From assembly GCA_030429205.1 (NCBI GenBank), contig JAUICZ010000001.1:1478806-1542805 (forward strand): 64,000 bases of DNA, written 5' to 3'. Positions 42,785 to 50,273 of the stretch are shown here, in pieces. The notes under the pieces are model-generated. The model was given only the letters and a program-made list of their open reading frames with translations, searched no databases and was not told the DNA's origin. The position numbers and the translations under genes were made by a program. Position 1 is the first letter of the stretch, and each line of letters begins with the position of its first letter. The stretch comes from Bacteroidia bacterium (GTDB lineage: Bacteria; Bacteroidota; Bacteroidia; Chitinophagales; Chitinophagaceae).

Positions 42785-43174
42785 TTAGGATTTTTTGGTT
42801 TGTTTGGCTTTGTCTATCATCTTTTTGATGGCGTCCAGCTCTTCGGGAGAGGTTTTGTAACTGCCCAGCGCATTCAATACCATTTCTCCTGCCGATCCGC
42901 TGAAGAGGGTATTCATCATCTTGTCCATAAACTTGCGTTGCACTTTTTTTCTGTCTACCTCCGGGTAGTAGATGTGTTGCCTGCGGCTATCGTCCCGACT
43001 TAGCAGCCCTTTCTCATACATCACCTGCATTTGCTTTAGGGTGGTAGTGTATCGTGCCTCGCGTTCTTGTGTCAACTCTTCGTGCACCTGTTTTACAGTA
43101 GTGCCATCGTGCTGCCAGAGTACCTGTAATATCTCCAGCTCTGCTTCGGTGATGTGCATGTCTTTCTTGCTCAT
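42785..43174 (-). CDS. BlaI/MecI/CopY-family transcriptional repressor
   Basis: 129-aa winged-helix repressor. ITEAELEILQVLWQHDGTTV and VHEELTQEREARYTTTLKQM give the recognition helix and wing, MYEKGLLSRDDSRRQHIYYP the wing tip. The C-terminal dimer helices (FMDKMMNTLFSGSAGEMVLNAL, then ELDAIKKMIDKAKQ) are the part cleaved in BlaI/MecI. The sensor gene follows by 3 bp, forming one operon. Two palindromes (43176-43193, 43199-43214) lie directly before the ATG and are the likely autoregulatory operators. Confidence 0.9.
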   Translation of the reverse strand: MSKKDMHITEAELEILQVLWQHDGTTVKQVHEELTQEREARYTTTLKQMQVMYEKGLLSRDDSRRQHIYYPEVDRKKVQRKFMDKMMNTLFSGSAGEMVLNALGSYKTSPEELDAIKKMIDKAKQTKKS

Positions 43175-43175
43175 A

Positions 43176-43193
43176 GTACGATTGTTGTCGTAC
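43176..43193. promoter_or_regulatory. BlaI-type operator O1: GTACGA-N6-TCGTAC
   Basis: Perfect 6-bp arms, one base upstream of the repressor ATG. It would overlap the start of transcription and translation. Confidence 0.65.
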
Positions 43194-43198
43194 TAAAG

Positions 43199-43214
43199 TA
43201 CGATTTAAATCGTA
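43199..43214. promoter_or_regulatory. BlaI-type operator O2: TACGATTTAAATCGTA
   Basis: Perfect 16-bp palindrome five bases from O1, sharing the TACGA half-site. A TACTTTAG -7-like box lies between O2 and O1 on the minus strand, so bound repressor would cover the promoter. Confidence 0.65.
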
Positions 43215-43275
43215 TAATGCAAATGTTTGAGAAACTTATTGTTTAAGATGGATATAAAGTTGTGCCGTAATGTTG

Positions 43276-43311
43276 ATTGTCAAGTGTCAACTTTTGTTGA
43301 CGCTTGACAAT
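43276..43311. repeat. Hairpin repeat copy 1 (ATTGTCAAGTGTCAAC / GTTGACGCTTGACAAT)
   Basis: 16-bp arms with one mismatch around a TTTT loop. A similar hairpin in opposite orientation lies at 43467-43510. Each arm contains tandem GTCAA units. Confidence 0.65.
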
Positions 43312-43466
43312 ACAGTATGTAGATAAGATTAGTACTTACTACTATAAACATAAATAGAGAGAGTTATTGTAGTAATACAGCTGTTGTATAATAAAGGCAA
43401 TAAAGATTTACTGTAGGTAAAACACTATATAATAGTCTTTTAAAAACAGGTTAACAACTGTTTAAA

Positions 43467-43510
43467 AGTGACAAGCGTCAACAAAAGTTGACAGTTGACA
43501 GTTTGTGACA
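43467..43510. repeat. Hairpin repeat copy 2, inverted relative to copy 1
   Basis: Core GACAAGCGTCAAC, AAAA loop, GTTGACAGTTGACA, then a further GTTTGTGACA. It matches the reverse complement of copy 1 over about 30 bp with few changes. Confidence 0.6.
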
Positions 43511-43525
43511 AATTACGATAGGAGG

Positions 43526-43753
43526 TTAGTTATTAAGTGCTTCTTTCAGTTGTGCTATTTCTTCTTTCAGTGCGGTAATGTCTTCTGATATTTTACCGAG
43601 GGGTTTCAGGTAGTTGCCGTAGTCCAGTACGCCTACTGTGGTATTGCAATCAACACAGCAAACGAATATGCCGTTATAAATATACCCGTTTATGGGTTGT
43701 TCCAGTGCTCCGAATTTTTCGCCCTCACATTTAGGACATTTAGGTTTTACCAT
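43526..43753 (-). CDS. Small zinc-ribbon protein with C-terminal coiled coil
   Basis: 75-aa protein. Two CxxC pairs (KCPKCEG and VCCVDCNTT) make a zinc ribbon, and the last 25 residues (ISEDITALKEEIAQLKEALN) form a short coiled coil. Function unknown; such proteins are often small cytosolic adaptors. A TACTTTTG box lies about 22 nt before the ATG. The gene sits 45 bp downstream of the ABC-F gene on the same strand. Confidence 0.65.
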   Translation of the reverse strand: MVKPKCPKCEGEKFGALEQPINGYIYNGIFVCCVDCNTTVGVLDYGNYLKPLGKISEDITALKEEIAQLKEALNN

Positions 43754-43797
43754 CTTGCTTATTATTTATTGTGGGCAAAAGTAATCAATACAAATAG

Positions 43798-45690
43798 TTA
43801 AGCATACTCGCTCAGCTCCAGCCAACGTAGTTCTTTTGCTTCCAGTTCTTCTGTCACCTCTTGCATGCGTTGGCTTATTTGTTCCAGTTCTTCGTATGGC
43901 AGGTCAGGGTCGCTCATCTTTTCTGTGAGTGTCGCTTTCTCTTCTTCCAGCTTGGGCAGCTCTTTTTCTATCTGCTCAAACTCGCGTTTCTCGTTATAGC
44001 TGAGTTTCTTTTTCTCTTTAGGTTTTTGCTGACTGGCTTTGGCTTCTTCTTCCTTTTTTTGTGCGGCACGTTCTTCTGCCTCTTTGCGCTCTTGCTCTTT
44101 TTGCCATATACGGTAGTGGCTGTAGTTGCCGGGAAAGTCGCGTACCACACCATCACCTTCAAATACAAACATATGGTCTACCAGTCGATCCATAAAATAT
44201 CTGTCGTGGCTCACAATGACCAAACACCCTGCATAGTTATCTAAGAAGTTTTCCAATACAGATAATGTGGGTAGGTCAAGATCATTAGTAGGCTCATCCA
44301 GTATCAAAAAGTTGGGATTGCGGAAGAGTACTGTAAGCAGTTGCAACCGCTTTTGCTCACCACCACTTAGTTTAGAAAGGTAAGTGTATTGTTGGTCTGG
44401 TGTAAACAGAAAGAGCTCTAAGAATTGTGAAGCGCTCAATGTACCACCATTAGCCAGCGGAAAGTTTTCGGCAATACGTTTTACATATTCTATCACCCGT
44501 AGGTCTTCTTTATACTCCAGCCCTTGTTGCGAGAAGTTACCGAAGACAACCGTATCACCAATGTTTATTTTACCACTGTCTTGCTGCTCTTTTTGTTGCA
44601 GCATGTTGATGAAGGTAGATTTACCCGCACCGTTTTTACCGATGATACCTACACGCTCACCACGTTTAAAAGAATAATCAAACCCATTCAAGATCACTTT
44701 GTCTCCAAAGCTCTTGTATACTTTCTTTAGCTCTACTACTTTACCGCCCAGCCTGTTCATCTTCATCTGCAGTTCTACCTGACGGTCTTCTATACGCTGC
44801 TTGGCTTTCTTTTCTATCTCGTAAAAGCTATCAATACGGCTTTGTGCTTTGGTGGTACGTGCCTTTGGTTGACGGCGCATCCACTCCAGCTCTTTGCGGT
44901 ATTCGCTCTTGGCTTTGTTGATGTTGGCTTGCTGGTTTTCTATGCGTGCTGCTTTCTTTTCCAGATAGCTTTCGTAGTCTCCCTTGTAGGTGAACATATC
45001 GCTGCCATCAATCTCCCATATCACATCGCATACGGCATCCAGAAAATAACGGTCGTGCGTTACGAGTAGTAAGGTTACATTCTGTTGGTTCAGGTAATGC
45101 TCCAGCCATTCTACCATGCCTACGTCCAGGTGGTTGGTCGGCTCATCCATGATAAGGAGTACATGCTTATGTTCAAACCCGATGTCTATAAGCGTTTGTG
45201 CCAGTGCTACGCGTTTGCGCTGCCCGCCCGATAGTGTGTTTACTTTCTGCTCTAGCTGATGAATGTTTAGCTTGCCGAGTATTTGTTTCACCTTCGCTTC
45301 AAAATCCCATGCGCCCAGCTCATCCATCTTGGTAATGATGTCTGCCAGTTTCTCTGCATCCTGGTTCTTGCTTTCGGTAATGCGCTCGTACTCGCGTAGT
45401 GCTTCTGCAACAGGGTGGTCGTAGTGGAATATGTTATCCAATACAGACAGATCTTCGTCAAACTCAGGGTCTTGCTCAAACAGTGCTACCGTTACATCTT
45501 TGTTGATCCACACATCTCCGCTGTCTGGCACATCCTGCCCTGCCAGTATCTTTAGCAGTGTACTTTTACCACTACCATTGCGTGCTACAATAGCTATTTT
45601 ATCCCCCTCATTTACATGAAAGGTAATATCCTCGAACAATGGTTTTACTCCAAACGCCTTGCTGATACCTTCTGCCGTTACATAATGCAT
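43798..45690 (-). CDS. ABC-F family ATPase (Uup-like)
   Basis: About 630-aa soluble protein with two ABC cassettes and no membrane domain. Cassette 1: Walker A ARNGSGKSTLL, signature TLSGGQRKR, Walker B LLIMDEPTNHLD. Cassette 2: IGKNGAGKSTF, KLSGGEQKR, FLILDEPTNDLD. The interdomain linker (~240-320) is long and basic, and the C-terminal coiled coil (EFEQIEKELPKLEEEK ... ELRWLELSEYA) is the Uup-type end. ABC-F proteins act on ribosomes, with Uup also binding branched DNA. ATG at 45690 is preferred to TTG nine bases upstream, as it sits 6 nt after a TATCTTTG box. Confidence 0.93.
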   Translation of the reverse strand: MHYVTAEGISKAFGVKPLFEDITFHVNEGDKIAIVARNGSGKSTLLKILAGQDVPDSGDVWINKDVTVALFEQDPEFDEDLSVLDNIFHYDHPVAEALREYERITESKNQDAEKLADIITKMDELGAWDFEAKVKQILGKLNIHQLEQKVNTLSGGQRKRVALAQTLIDIGFEHKHVLLIMDEPTNHLDVGMVEWLEHYLNQQNVTLLLVTHDRYFLDAVCDVIWEIDGSDMFTYKGDYESYLEKKAARIENQQANINKAKSEYRKELEWMRRQPKARTTKAQSRIDSFYEIEKKAKQRIEDRQVELQMKMNRLGGKVVELKKVYKSFGDKVILNGFDYSFKRGERVGIIGKNGAGKSTFINMLQQKEQQDSGKINIGDTVVFGNFSQQGLEYKEDLRVIEYVKRIAENFPLANGGTLSASQFLELFLFTPDQQYTYLSKLSGGEQKRLQLLTVLFRNPNFLILDEPTNDLDLPTLSVLENFLDNYAGCLVIVSHDRYFMDRLVDHMFVFEGDGVVRDFPGNYSHYRIWQKEQERKEAEERAAQKKEEEAKASQQKPKEKKKLSYNEKREFEQIEKELPKLEEEKATLTEKMSDPDLPYEELEQISQRMQEVTEELEAKELRWLELSEYA

Positions 45691-45696
45691 AAGCCG

Positions 45697-45704
45697 CAAA
45701 GATA
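45697..45704 (-). promoter_or_regulatory. -7 box TATCTTTG, leaderless ABC-F promoter
   Basis: Perfect TAnnTTTG on the minus strand with six bases to the ATG at 45690. Confidence 0.5.
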
Positions 45705-45741
45705 AGCCATGAGAAAGGGATTATTTGGTTATTTTGGCAGC

Positions 45742-46467
45742 ATGAAGTATGTAATATATATCCTGCCACTTTTGGTTTTATTTGCGGCATGTAAGAAAGA
45801 AGATAAGGATGTTAAATCTCCGGCTTTTACAGTATCAGGTTTGGAAAATGTGGCTATGGGTAATGTAGATATGGTTGATATTCCTGTGAAGGTAGAGTTT
45901 GAAAGAAATGAATCTGTTGAATTTTCAATCGAAGGTTTGCCAGATAATATAACATACTCGCTAGACAAAAACAGTGCGTCAAATTCAACAACTGTTAATG
46001 TTAAGCTACATACTGTATTGGCTGCAATTAAATCACATGAAATAAAGTTTGTGGGTAAGCTTCAGTCAGGAGAGGTTGTATCGTATCCGTTTACTGTAAA
46101 CGTAGACATTAATGTCCATTGCGGGGACTTTTTTACAACAAGTGTTGATACGTTTAGTGTGTACCTATATGGAGGAAATCAGGTTGTGTATAGGGGTAAT
46201 ACAAGAATCTCCAGAAATGCTTATGCCATTTATGATTTGTATTTAGAACCGGGTCCAAGAAAACTAACAGTAGCTGCGAAGTATAATTGTGGTAGCGATA
46301 TTCTTATACCCGCTCAGACGTTTAAATACAGTCAAACAGAAAGAGATGAAATAGAAGGAGAAGGGTATTTAGATTATCAGAATAAAAAAGTGGTAATTCA
46401 CTATAATGTGACTGTTAATAATAAACATAAATATAAGTACACTATGGAGGCTCCGATAAAATATTAA
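45742..46467 (+). CDS. Lipoprotein of unknown function
   Basis: 241-aa lipoprotein: MKYVIYILPLLVLFAAC with Cys17 as lipid site, followed by a charged spacer (KKEDKDVKSP). The rest is beta-rich (VEFSIEGLPDNITYSL, HEIKFVGKLQSGEVVSYPF). The end (IEGEGYLDYQ, VVIHYNVTV) resembles that of the EGF-like lipoprotein at 2741-3286. The ATG at 45742 is chosen over an upstream ATG (45709), which would put 11 residues before the signal peptide and start before the -7-like sequence TTATTTTG. Function unknown. Confidence 0.72.
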   Translation: MKYVIYILPLLVLFAACKKEDKDVKSPAFTVSGLENVAMGNVDMVDIPVKVEFERNESVEFSIEGLPDNITYSLDKNSASNSTTVNVKLHTVLAAIKSHEIKFVGKLQSGEVVSYPFTVNVDINVHCGDFFTTSVDTFSVYLYGGNQVVYRGNTRISRNAYAIYDLYLEPGPRKLTVAAKYNCGSDILIPAQTFKYSQTERDEIEGEGYLDYQNKKVVIHYNVTVNNKHKYKYTMEAPIKY

Positions 46468-46517
46468 TACCATTGTATTAGAAAACTGTACTAAGGGTAC
46501 AGATAATAGAAATCAAT

Positions 46518-46525
46518 TATTTTTG
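46518..46525 (+). promoter_or_regulatory. -7 box TATTTTTG, leaderless promoter
   Basis: Perfect TAnnTTTG followed by GCAGC and the ATG at 46531. The preceding gene has an almost identical pre-start sequence (TTATTTTGGCAGCATGAA). Confidence 0.55.
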
Positions 46526-46530
46526 GCAGC

Positions 46531-47403
46531 ATGAAAAGTACCCTGATAGCCCTATTGATTCTTTGCTCATTATTTACTCAAGCGCAAAATACCTTCAATT
46601 GCGATTCGTTACTGACCAGTAAACTCAATTACGATGTAGCAGACCCGAATGAGTTATTTAATTCATTTAAGCTGCTCAGGCATTGTGGTTTGGACAGTAT
46701 TGATGTTGAACTGCTGTTAACCCCACAGGTAGTTGGTGCATTGGTGGTTGGAGATGCCGGTAAAAGAGAGTTGACCTACGATAGTGTGTTGCAAAGGCTA
46801 AAACCTGTATTGGCATCAGATGAATACAAACAAATGAAGGAGAATGCCGGTCTGATATTCGCAAAAAGAAATTGGGATAAGGTAATGTATCAACAAAAAC
46901 TGAAACAGGCAGAGGCAAAAGCAGCTGTCGATCCTGAACCTCCCGCAAAATGCCCCGGTTGTACAATGAGGCGCACCTATTACGGAATCCCATCTTTGGT
47001 ATATATAGATGAGGCATTGAAGTATTCGCGAAAAGTTAAAAAGCCTGTTTTGTTATGGTTTAACGGATTTGCTTGCGTCAACTGCAATAAGATGAGAGAT
47101 GTTGTTTATGTAGATAAAGAGTTATCAAATTACATTAAAGAGCATTTTGTACTTCTGGACCTGCATGTGGATGACTTTACAGAGTTGCCTGAAGAAAAGA
47201 AATACAGATCTGAAACATTGAATAAAGAAGTAACCAACTGGGGGACTTTAAGGGTAGATTACCAGCTGACGAAATACGGCACACAACACCAACCGGTATT
47301 ATACATTATTAACCATAAAGAAAAGGTGTTGGCAGAAATGTCTTACACTAATTCTGTGCACGACTTTATGAAGTTTTTAGAAAAGGGTTTAGATAACTAT
47401 TAA
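46531..47403 (+). CDS. Secreted thioredoxin-like protein with a DsbD-gamma type CxxC
   Basis: 290-aa exported protein (signal ending TQAQ). Residues ~20-140 are an unrecognised helical domain (NELFNSFKLLRHCGLDS, VVGDAGKRELTYDSVLQRL), then a CPGC pair. A thioredoxin fold near 160-285 carries LLWFNGFACVNCNKMRDVVY, where CVNC resembles the C-terminal domain of DsbD (CVAC), with HQPVLYIINHKEKVL supplying the cis-Pro region. It probably transfers reducing power in the periplasm. No DsbD membrane part is adjacent. Confidence 0.75.
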   Translation: MKSTLIALLILCSLFTQAQNTFNCDSLLTSKLNYDVADPNELFNSFKLLRHCGLDSIDVELLLTPQVVGALVVGDAGKRELTYDSVLQRLKPVLASDEYKQMKENAGLIFAKRNWDKVMYQQKLKQAEAKAAVDPEPPAKCPGCTMRRTYYGIPSLVYIDEALKYSRKVKKPVLLWFNGFACVNCNKMRDVVYVDKELSNYIKEHFVLLDLHVDDFTELPEEKKYRSETLNKEVTNWGTLRVDYQLTKYGTQHQPVLYIINHKEKVLAEMSYTNSVHDFMKFLEKGLDNY

Positions 47404-47408
47404 GTAAA

Positions 47409-47433
47409 ACAATAGGCAATACTTGCCTATTGT
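47409..47433. terminator. Hairpin after the thioredoxin-like gene
   Basis: Perfect 10-bp arms ACAATAGGCA / TGCCTATTGT, six bases after the stop. The T-run is missing, so termination strength is uncertain. Confidence 0.5.
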
Positions 47434-47518
47434 AAAATATAATCATGGTGATAAGGTCATGGTGATAGGCAGGTATTTGTGGGTACTGACATCTAAATGA
47501 TGTAATTACAATTGTTGT

Positions 47519-47656
47519 TTAGAAAGCGTTAGCGAGCCACATAAAAAACGTCAGTGCAAATGCTATTATAAATAGAATGATGATCTTGATGTCGTAGTTT
47601 ACAGTTTTACTTTTTTTGTGCATGTTTTCTGTTTTACGATAGCTTTGTTTTGACAT
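47519..47656 (-). CDS. 45-aa single-helix membrane protein
   Basis: Minus-strand ORF starting ATG at 47656: basic N-terminal half MSKQSYRKTENMHKKSKTVN followed by one helix (IKIIILFIIAFALTFFMWLA) and NAF at the end. It has a promoter-like GCATATTTG just before the ATG, the same core as in front of two of the micro-proteins at 59 kb, and a near-palindrome (CAGGGAACATATTCCCCTG, 47668-47686) over the promoter. Function unknown. Support is from topology, charge distribution and upstream signals. Confidence 0.6.
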   Translation of the reverse strand: MSKQSYRKTENMHKKSKTVNYDIKIIILFIIAFALTFFMWLANAF

Positions 47657-47776
47657 GTACAAATATGCAGGGAACATATTCCCCTGCCTAAAATACCCTG
47701 TTACTTAGTTGTTACAGGGGCGTTACTAAAACGTTCCTAATGTATAACTAATTGGTTATTATATATATGTGAAGTT

Positions 47777-49513
47777 TTAGATCATGTCTGTAACTTCATT
47801 GATGTCTCCGTCTTCAGGTAGCCCCAACTTGTTGCGCACCTGATGTTTATACTTTCTGACGGTTGATGTACCTACACCTAAAATGCCGGCCATCTCTTTG
47901 TTAGACAGTCGTAGTTTGCTCAGTACCATAAATCTGGTTTCGCCCGGGGTAAGGTCTGGTAATTTTTCTTTTAATCGGTAAATATATCCTGCGTGTACCT
48001 GCTCAAACATTTGCCTGAAATCAGTCCAGTCTTCGTCTGTTAGAATAGTAGCTTCTTGTAACCTTAGTACTATGCTATTTTTTTCTTCCTGGTTAGCAGA
48101 GTTTTTATACTGTTCTATTTCTTTAGAGAACTGTTCAATAAGTCTTGTTTTCTCTTGCAGGTTTTTGGTATAGCTGTCCAGTTTTTGTTTTGACGCACTA
48201 AGTTTGGTTTCAGCAGCATCTTTTTCTGCCTCCAGCTGTTTCCTTCGTATATATTGTCTGTTAAAGAATAGTATGCTGATGACAACTATTAAGGCAATAC
48301 AAATAATACTGGTATATAAAACTCGCTTTCTTCTGGCTTCAGCAATGTTTGCGTTTTCCTTTTCTCTTAGGTATTTGTCTGTTAATAGCTCACTTTTTGC
48401 TTTTATAGCAGTAGATAAATTAATTAGCCTGTTGGCACTGGTACTATCTACAACCATAAGTAAGCTATCAAGGTATAGGTATGCCGTTCTGTAGTTTCCT
48501 TCTTGTTCGTATACCTCTGCCAATACGCCATACAAGCGTTGTGCATCAGAGTGGTATGTGAACTTCCATTCGTTGGTGTTGTGAGCGCTTAAGCCCTCAT
48601 GTGCCAACCTTTTAGCTTTAGCATAGTAGTTGCTGTCAAAAGCTATTTTTGCTAATCTGGCTGTAGATTCTGTTATACCAAAGTTGTATCCGTTTTTGTG
48701 TGCAAATTCGTATGCCTCAGTAAAGTATTGGTGTGCTTTAGTTATTCTGCCAGACCTGTAATAAGTATGCGCAATATTTAGTTTTGAAATAAGCTGCCAG
48801 TCTGCCCTTTTGTATTCAATAGCTTCATGGTACAGTATATTAAAGTAATGTTCAGCCGTATCCCATTGGTTCAGATTTCTATAACACAGTGCATAGGTAT
48901 TAACAGAAGTGAAGTAATTATTGTCGTATATTTTTTCAGCAACCACTTCTTTCATTGTTTCGGCACTACTGTAGTAATCGCGAAATTTATAGTAAGAACC
49001 ACCTAAAGAATTGAGGAATAAGAGCTTTTCCGGAAACTCTTTCAGTGTATATGCGGCATATATTTCATACGCCTTTAGTTTAAGCTCAAAGGCGTGTGTA
49101 TAGCGACCTTGAAAATCAAGAAATGAGCTATAGTACATTAAAGCAGTTGGGTACAAGTATTTGTTTTGTTGCTGCTCTAGTATGCCAATTTGTTGTAACA
49201 ATCTATTTTGATGAGTATCTAATACACCAGTACGGGCACTATCGTCGCGACTTGATTCATACAGTTCGAGTGTGTTGATCAGCAGACTCATGTATGTTTT
49301 TAGCTGCTCATCGTTATGCTCTTGTGCAAACTCATATATGCTGGAGTATTTGTTACGCGCTTTTTTTAAATAGTATGGCGATTGCTCTATAGCGAACACC
49401 GAGTCGACATACTTGACTTGTTCTCCAAAGCGTTTATTCAGTATCTGGTTATGTTGAGCTGCAATAGGTAGGTAAACGCAGCATAGTAGTAGCGTTAATA
49501 ACTCTTTCCTCAC
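47777..49513 (-). CDS. TPR-containing membrane regulator with LuxR-type HTH
   Basis: 578-aa protein: signal peptide (ending PIAAQ), about eight tetratricopeptide-like helical pairs (~30-380), one membrane helix (~396-417), a cytoplasmic coiled coil (~425-490), and a C-terminal LuxR-like helix-turn-helix (LTPGETRFMVLSKLRLSNKEMAGILGV..., near 522-565). This layout is the Bacteroidota family of periplasm-sensing one-component regulators. The GTG start follows a TATATTTG box by four bases. Target genes cannot be inferred. Confidence 0.85.
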   Translation of the reverse strand: MRKELLTLLLCCVYLPIAAQHNQILNKRFGEQVKYVDSVFAIEQSPYYLKKARNKYSSIYEFAQEHNDEQLKTYMSLLINTLELYESSRDDSARTGVLDTHQNRLLQQIGILEQQQNKYLYPTALMYYSSFLDFQGRYTHAFELKLKAYEIYAAYTLKEFPEKLLFLNSLGGSYYKFRDYYSSAETMKEVVAEKIYDNNYFTSVNTYALCYRNLNQWDTAEHYFNILYHEAIEYKRADWQLISKLNIAHTYYRSGRITKAHQYFTEAYEFAHKNGYNFGITESTARLAKIAFDSNYYAKAKRLAHEGLSAHNTNEWKFTYHSDAQRLYGVLAEVYEQEGNYRTAYLYLDSLLMVVDSTSANRLINLSTAIKAKSELLTDKYLREKENANIAEARRKRVLYTSIICIALIVVISILFFNRQYIRRKQLEAEKDAAETKLSASKQKLDSYTKNLQEKTRLIEQFSKEIEQYKNSANQEEKNSIVLRLQEATILTDEDWTDFRQMFEQVHAGYIYRLKEKLPDLTPGETRFMVLSKLRLSNKEMAGILGVGTSTVRKYKHQVRNKLGLPEDGDINEVTDMI

Positions 49514-49517
49514 AGGG

Positions 49518-49525
49518 CAAATATA
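49518..49525 (-). promoter_or_regulatory. -7 box TATATTTG, leaderless promoter before a GTG start
   Basis: Perfect TAnnTTTG, four bases (CCCT) from the GTG at 49513. Confidence 0.5.
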
Positions 49526-49616
49526 ATACTACATATGGTATGTGGTTTTCTTTTTTCAGTAAATAGGTTGTAGATATTTTTGAAGTATAACAGTAGGTTA
49601 TTTAAACATGTATATA

Positions 49617-50147
49617 CTAAATCGCTTTTTCATAAGCTTCTTTTAGCCAGTCCAGTAGTTCTTTATCTACTTCTTTTTTGTCCGTTAGTTGTACCCTGTG
49701 TGTACACATTGTTCCAAATGGCCCCGAGTTGCCTAAGCGGTCAGTAGTAGGTTTGTCTTTCAGTTTTAGCCCAAGGTCTACACGTGTTTTAGTGGCCGGC
49801 TTTATAAGCGCAAACTGTTTTTTGCGGATGATGCTCACACTATCTTTTTTGAGTGTAATAGTTATGTCGTTCCCAAACTTAGATACTTTCTTGATGAGTT
49901 CATTGTAGATAGGTTTCAACACCTCTTTGCCTTTGTATTGGTTGGTTAGCAAGTCGTCTGCATTGTGCGATGCGGCATCTGCACCCCTTGCTTTTAAGGC
50001 TACAAAGTTTGCGTAGCCATGAGTAAAGCCATGCTCCGATTTTAGAAAGTCTATAATGGCTTTGTGCTTATCGAGTTTAGTTTTCTGAACAATTTTTATC
50101 CATTGTTCCAAAGACTTGCCCGTCTTTTCTTGTAATCCTTTTTCCAT
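49617..50147 (-). CDS. DUF4287 / DUF5655 domain protein
   Basis: 176-aa cytosolic protein with two common domains. DUF4287 (KTGKSLEQWIKIVQKT, HGFTHGYANFVALKARGAD; about 5-62) is followed by DUF5655 (LLTNQYKGKEVLKPIYNELI, then SIIRKKQFALIKPATKTRVDLGL; about 65-176). DUF5655 is related to predicted transport/DNA-associated proteins of unknown role. Monocistronic. Confidence 0.82.
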   Translation of the reverse strand: MEKGLQEKTGKSLEQWIKIVQKTKLDKHKAIIDFLKSEHGFTHGYANFVALKARGADAASHNADDLLTNQYKGKEVLKPIYNELIKKVSKFGNDITITLKKDSVSIIRKKQFALIKPATKTRVDLGLKLKDKPTTDRLGNSGPFGTMCTHRVQLTDKKEVDKELLDWLKEAYEKAI

Positions 50148-50273
50148 AAATGATGTCTATTAAATACAGTGTAATAATAAGGATAGCCGAACATTGAAGA
50201 TTGTAAAATATTAACCTTAGGGTTTACAATGGCGTTTATTACTGCTATTTTTAGCAGCGTACAATATATCAAC

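Larger units (their letters stand above)
43215..43525. other. 311-bp gene-free region with an inverted pair of hairpins
   Basis: Between the repressor operators and the zinc-ribbon gene. It holds the two GTCAAC-type hairpins (43276-43311 and 43467-43510) with about 155 bp of AT-rich sequence between them and no ORF. The whole 43276-43510 stretch looks like a small inverted-repeat element. Confidence 0.5.

Noticed and set aside
43276-43510. CRISPR array
   Set aside because: Two inverted hairpins only, no direct repeats with regular spacers and no cas genes.
47443-47472. Tandem TCATGGTGATAAGG / TCATGGTGATAGG
   Set aside because: A short two-copy duplication after a hairpin; no signal or gene attached to it.
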